A stretch of DNA of 64,000 bases from Paramarasmius palmivorus (taxonomy: Eukaryota; Basidiomycota; Agaricomycetes; Agaricales; Marasmiaceae): positions 558,001 to 622,000 of the forward strand of contig JAYKXP010000018.1 of NCBI GenBank assembly GCA_037176845.1, given 5' to 3'. The notes beneath the pieces were generated by a model that worked only from the letters and a program-made list of their open reading frames with translations, did no database searches and was not told the DNA's origin. A program made the translations under genes and the position numbers. Positions 57,949-64,000 of the stretch are shown here, one piece after another. Within the stretch, counting starts at the first letter, position 1, and each line of letters starts with the position of its first letter.

Positions 57949-60900
57949 TTAGCTGGATGAACGGTGGTGTTCTAACCACTCCTGTCGATGCTTATCCCTC
58001 TCCAATAATCGATGCTGAGCCTGACGCAAAACATCGCTAGTCTGGTGTGTAAAGAGGTAATCCTCCGTCCCAGAAACGAAAAATAACCTGTACGTCCGTA
58101 CACATATCTTGATTTCCAGGTTGTCGTCGGCAAAGACCGTAGTATCTTGAGGATCTGGAAGCGACCGAGGCAGGTTCCTAAAGTATCGCGGCATCTTTAG
58201 ATATTGTCACTAACTTTAGAGAGAAGTGCTATACGTACCGACGTAGGAACGGTGACTTCGTCTTCGTAGTCAAGACGCCTTCTGATGTTTCACTCTGTGA
58301 GATTGATAGAATCAGAATCCATATGGCAAAGACATTAGAAAGCCTTACGGAAACAAACGAGTCAATGTATGCTTGCCATCGGCCTGTGAGCACCTCGGAG
58401 TTCTCGAAGCTGGAGTCGTCTTTTCCTATTAGTTGAATGGTTATCGTTTTGGATTCGGGAAGCTGTAGAAACTGTTAGGGTATGATTTTCATCTGACAGC
58501 GTGGACAGCGTACCCAGTCAACCCGGAATATGTTCTCATCTGGGCCCAGGATCTTCTCAGTACTCCGCCGACTGTTAATCTGGTCTTGCGTAGTGAATGT
58601 CGGAAGCGCCCTATCGCGCTTCAGAACCTCCAGCAAGTCCTGACTCTTCGGATCCGCAAAGATGGTCTGAACCTACGGGCCGTGTATGTTAGCCAAACAT
58701 GTCAAGACTTGACCCAAATATCATAACTCACTTGCTTAATGATCACACCAATCAGTTTATCGATGGTAAAGATCTTATACGCTTCCTTCACCCCAAACAT
58801 GTGCCTCATCTGATCCTCGAACGCAGTCTGTTCAAGTTCGTTGTCAAACAGCCGTTCACAGGACTCGAGCATCAGCCCATAGAAATGCCCGGCATTCATC
58901 CGATTGTCATCGGAGTTCATCCTGCCGATACCTAAGGGAAGGTTGAGGGCCTCTGCCACTGGATGAGTGACGTTTGGGTCGGGAGAATCGGCAAGTTTCT
59001 TTGTGATCCCTTTGAACAGAGATAATCGAGAATAAAGTACCTATTGGGATAGCTTTTCAGCACTAGAACAACAGTACAAGGACGCCACCGCGTACCTCAA
59101 GGAGCCTCAACAGCACATAGAAAGCTGTATTTGTGAAGAATATGTTCTTTTTCGGTCCACGTCGAGGCGACCCCGTGTCCAGCTTGGTCTCCTCTTCAGG
59201 CATGGGCGCCGGCGACGCGAGCCTCGATATGGACGGCGAAGCCGCTTCCTGTGCTCTTGTCTTACGGTTTGTTGACTTTGCCAGTAACTTCTTTCGCAGA
59301 TCTCCGGAGGTGCCGCCACCCCGTTTCCTACCACCTTTACTTGAACCCCCACCTGCCGAACTGGTCATTTCTGCATCGCTGGTGCCATCCTCACTCATCT
59401 CTGTGTCCGCGCCACCAGCCGCATCATTTACGCTCACCGCTGTGAATGCGGCATTGAACGTGACTGGGTCTAGTATGAAAAACAGGGGGACGAAGGACCT
59501 GAGGAACATCTCGATTCTTTTTCTCTCGGAGAAGCTGATCTGTTGCTGTGTTCGGTCCAAGAACGAAAATACTAATTTTAAACCGTCCTGGAGGACCGAG
59601 GTGTCGTCGATCTCGAACTCGAGCTGGTGTCTGGGTCTCGTCCTTGCGAAAAGCGGATCAATGAGCGATGCCCTCTTCGCCATCTGTTCCTCCCGGGCCA
59701 CTTCGATCTGGTTGACAAATGCCTTAGTTGTCAAAGCCTTCTTGTCGGCCGCCTTGAAGGATATGCACTGATGGTCCAGTGACTTGGCATAATTCCTCAA
59801 GTCAACCTCCCGCCAGACCTTGTGCCACTCTCGCTGCCCGCGTTTCCATTCCTCTTCTTTCTGTTTCAGCCTCTGCAATACGACAGGGATCGCATAAGCC
59901 GGCGTTTCCTGCATACTGTGTAGCACTTCCAGTCCTGCTTCCCGCCCGTATATCTTCTTGATAACTCGTTGGTGAATGGCCTTTGCAGAACCTCCGAGGT
60001 TGGGCTTCAATTTGAAAGACCCCTTCTCGTCTGGGCTGAGCATGGAAATCTTGTTATTGATTGGCTCGAGGATAGCGATAGTGCGTGCGATGGCCTCTAT
60101 GTGGAAATCGTACTCGTGTCGTTCCTCTTCACTACGATGAAGAGCCTCTTCGTAACTGTTCTTCTTGTTCACGTTGAACCCGGTTTCTTCGCTAGCCCAG
60201 GTCGGATGTGAAACCCATTCGTCGTTGAGAACAGAGCGGCACATTTCGTCACGGCCTGAACATTGGACATTAACCTCCTATTGAGAATAGTTAGCATATG
60301 ACCGATAGTCATGCACGAGCACTTACGTTCGCAGGTAGCCGACGATAGCTTCCATATTGGACGTTCAAGTCGACCCTTCCAGGTCTAACCTGGTTCTGAG
60401 TCTTCTCGCTACTGCTTCCCCCGACCATGGCAATGGTGGGCTTCGACCAGCCAGCTTGCATCCCGCGTTCTGTCAGCTGCCGTTCCACAACCCAGCTCTC
60501 CTTCTCCTTCCGATCATCCCAGCCAAGTATATCCTTGAACTGCTTCATCAATTCTCCATCTCCAACGAGGAAGTTCCGGCTCTCTTTCACTAGCCTCGCC
60601 GTGTCGATGTATCCTTGCGTGAACAAATTGACGACCTTCAAGAACTCATGATACGTTTCTCGACTGTCTAACGCTCGCTTTACTCGGTCGAAGAAATGAT
60701 TGGGGTCTGCGGATGGAGGTAATGGTGCACCACGAGGAGTAGAGCCCAGCTGCGAAGGGATGAGAGCAGTGCCGTGAGATCGACGATCGACCACAGTGCT
60801 ACTGGTGGCAGCATATCTAGAAGAGTCGGTTTTGGCTTTTCTCGACTGCGGAAAGAAGTCAGCAAGGCAAGACTGACGGGATAACTTTGATACCTACCCT

Positions 60901-62466
60901 GCTAGAACTCGACTTCATCGCAGCATCTCGCTCTCGCTCTCTCTCCCGTTCCCTTTCACGCTCCCTTTCCCTTTCACGCTGCTCTCTCTCCTTCTCAAGA
61001 GCACGCTCTTTCTCTCTTTCCTTCTCCCTCTCCCGTTCACCAGCCCTTCGCTTCTTCTTCTGCGGAAGCCCGGCTGAACTGGCTACAGCATCAAGCTTTC
61101 TCTTGCCCTTCAGATCCGGTGTACCTGCTCCGAACCGTTCTGATTCATCACCCAACCCTGGATCATCAAGAAACGGTTGGTTTTGCTCTGGCATAAAAAT
61201 TCTGAAATCGGCCCGGAGATCTGGTGCGTGCTTAAAAAGGCGGGCGATCTGCCGAGATACTTCTTCCTGAATGAAAATAGCGCGGTATCAGCAAAATGCC
61301 AATGACAAGGTTAACAGAATCAAAATCAAGATCAAGGGCGACGGAAAAGAGTAATAAGAACGCATGTTTGGGTGAGAAGGTTTGATGCAGGGCTGCCCAT
61401 GGAAAAACAGAAGGAAAAATGAGTGGAGGTACCTACCTCATCGATTGTTTCTGGCGCATGGTGATATCTCGATAAGATGTCTAAGAACTGCTTGTAGGTC
61501 TCGGGATCACAACGTTGTTTGATTTTTTGTACATAGGCAACAGCAGGTTCCATTGCTTGCTGTTGGGTGTGACCACGGTGGAGCACGGCCATGGGATCCG
61601 GCGTTTCTGAGTGGTGCTGTACACTAGCTGTAACTTGCTGTTAGCCAAAGCGGTACAGAGATAGGGAAAATTACACACATCCATCACCTGGCTCTGTTGT
61701 TGACCATAGGAATGCGGATTTCCCTCGGCCTGTACTGCCGGTCGTCTGCATTGTCGTGCCTCTTGGAGTGGTCACAGTGATATGACTGGCATCGACAGAA
61801 CATTCTATTCGATAACCTGCAGGAAGAAAGGTGTTGAATCCTTGTATCAGGAGTGGGTGACCCTGGAATAAGTGCGAGACGCGTTTGATGACGCCAGGCG
61901 TGTCAATTCTAGAAAATAACTGGTTTTTCAGAACAAAGTCAAACTCGGAGCTGATGAAAGACGCACTGCTGACTCTTGAACTCCTTCATAATATCCAAGA
62001 AATGGTTATACACGTCCGGTTGATCGTGAAATTGGACTTTGACGTGGTCCAGGTAGCTCAAAGCATCCGTGACGTTCAAAGGTCGGTCCAACGAGGCACT
62101 GGATTGAGTCGGCGAAGATGCTCCTTGCTGGTTATCCGAAGGTTCTACTTGTGATGGCGGGGGTGAGTCGACCGACATGGGTGTTGGTTTCAAGAGCAAA
62201 CTGCTTGACTCCGGAGGTGAATTCTCAGGCAAATTCGTTGCCATCGGCGAAGGTGGCCTCTCGGGCATATCCTGCGGGGTTGCTATTGGCGACTTGTTCT
62301 GTGCTTCTACCGGAGCTTCCTTTGCCTCCTGGGCCTCCTTTGTCGTCTCTGCTCCGAGTTCCTGAACAATAGTTTTCTTCTCGTCCTCGGCGACCTTCGG
62401 TTCAGGAGCAATAGTCTGTGCGGGCGCCTCTGGAGTTAAATCCTTCATCGGTTCGTCTTCTGCCAT
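57949..62466 (-). CDS. SIN3: SIN3 co-repressor scaffold, 1292 aa, 11 exons
   Basis: SIN3 holds histone deacetylases (RPD3-type) and DNA-binding repressors together. Exons (5' to 3'): 61967-62466, 61688-61908, 61437-61627, 60898-61266, 60327-60845, 59096-60277, 58732-59040, 58514-58672, 58349-58471, 58235-58294, 57949-58194; phases agree throughout. PAH1 ([19 protein letters not shown]) ends in exon 2; PAH2 ([20 protein letters not shown]) crosses exons 3-4; PAH3 ([20 protein letters not shown]) lies in exon 5. Exon 6 contains the HDAC-interaction domain ([28 protein letters not shown]). The Sin3 C-terminal region ([13 protein letters not shown]) is in the last exon. A repeated Arg-Glu stretch (about residues 380-415) comes from simple repeats at 60,920-61,050. 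It diverges from histone H4. Confidence 0.94.
60915..61045 (-). repeat. Low-complexity Arg/Glu-coding repeat inside SIN3
   Basis: On the plus strand the DNA is a run of CTCTC/CCTTTC-type words and on the minus strand it codes for an alternating ERER-type run between KKKRRAGE and [10 protein letters not shown]. It links PAH2 and PAH3 and is likely a flexible or single-helix linker. Confidence 0.7.
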
Positions 62467-63608
<1,142 letters not shown>

Positions 63609-64000
63609 GTGTTGTAGGTCCTCATTCACGTTGCTAGTTCCTCACATTGCTCATCGCCATCACAGTGCCTGCCACGCTACTACGTTCCCGTCCCTTCCGC
63701 TGTTGTTTTATCCTCGTTTTGTAACATTATCCCTGTATCGACTTGCCAGCTACTAAATTAGAGCTAATTTGCACTATGACCTACGGATTTTTAACGGCGT
63801 TGGTAGTAATTGACAGCAGAACTGGTTGACTTTAGGCCTCGACATCTGCTCGGCAGGCCTAGAAGAGCGACTTTTCGGAGTAGAAAGCGTGTGAGTAGCG
63901 GGGATGTTACACCCGGTGTTCGTTAACGTTTAAGCTTAAGCCTTCTTCGGTTGGTCGCGCATTGAAGAGCACAGTGTATCACGACAAGATCATCGAAACA
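63609..64000. other. 3' flank of H4
   Basis: No gene is seen. A possible polyadenylation region lies within the first 200 bp (A/T-rich TTTTGTAACATTATCC, about 63,715-63,730). Confidence 0.4.

Noticed and set aside
59133..59771. 212-codon plus-strand ORF inside SIN3
   Set aside because: Antisense shadow of the HDAC-interaction exon; no splice partners or start context.
60915..61045. CRISPR-like or tandem-repeat array
   Set aside because: It is a simple-sequence coding repeat in SIN3 with no spacers; a CRISPR array is not expected in a fungal genome.

Overview
The window is genomic DNA of a filamentous basidiomycete, most likely an Agaricomycete. Nearly every gene is split by introns of about 37-70 bp with GT-AG (a few GC-AG) borders. 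The families also fit: multigene NACHT NTPases, an HGD-type TKL kinase, an F-box protein, a JmjC-like protein, orphan multi-membrane proteins, plus SIN3, SWC5, Bin3, MRS2, a USP and histone H4. All exon chains given here were worked out by hand from splice borders and reading-phase agreement.

The left half (about 1-32 kb) is accessory and built by repeated segmental duplication. Four NACHT/NLR-like genes lie on the minus strand at 1-639 (cut by the window edge), 4.25-5.39 kb (wrecked pseudogene), 19.32-21.88 kb (intact, 795 aa) and 26.82-29.37 kb (one C-terminal frameshift). Between them recur (i) a plus-strand decayed gene, here called Y, whose 3' end converges on an NLR 3' end, (ii) a minus-strand decayed gene, here called X, found upstream of the NLRs, and (iii) a copy of the first part of the ubiquitin protease gene at 36.9 kb. 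Two multi-membrane protein genes (8.22-9.63 kb, minus; 15.15-17.03 kb, plus) appear intact, and a worn copy of the first lies near 25.2 kb.

The right half (about 32-64 kb) is a conventional compact gene region: TKL-like kinase (32.3-34.4 kb), a small gene or remnant (34.7-35.1 kb), USP-type deubiquitinase (36.9-40.1 kb), a 699-aa orphan (40.9-43.4 kb), SWC5 and Bin3 divergent over 102 bp (43.6-45.6 kb), an orphan (46.2-47.6 kb), a JmjC-like protein (47.6-50.1 kb), an F-box protein (50.9-52.0 kb), mitochondrial Mg channel MRS2 (53.1-55.1 kb), a nucleotidyltransferase-like protein (55.9-56.7 kb), the SIN3 co-repressor (57.9-62.5 kb) and histone H4 (63.1-63.6 kb). Several are nuclear chromatin or transcription factors (SWC5, Bin3, SIN3, H4), but they are not an operon and no joint regulation is implied except where promoters are shared. 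The intergenic DNA between SIN3 and H4 holds a dense set of E2F/MCB-like, CCAAT-like and CACGTG sites just upstream of H4.

The most interesting element is the repeated NLR cassette: a NACHT protein with a separate 35-codon first exon rich in N, G, Q and H, with convergent gene Y and upstream gene X, in several states of decay.
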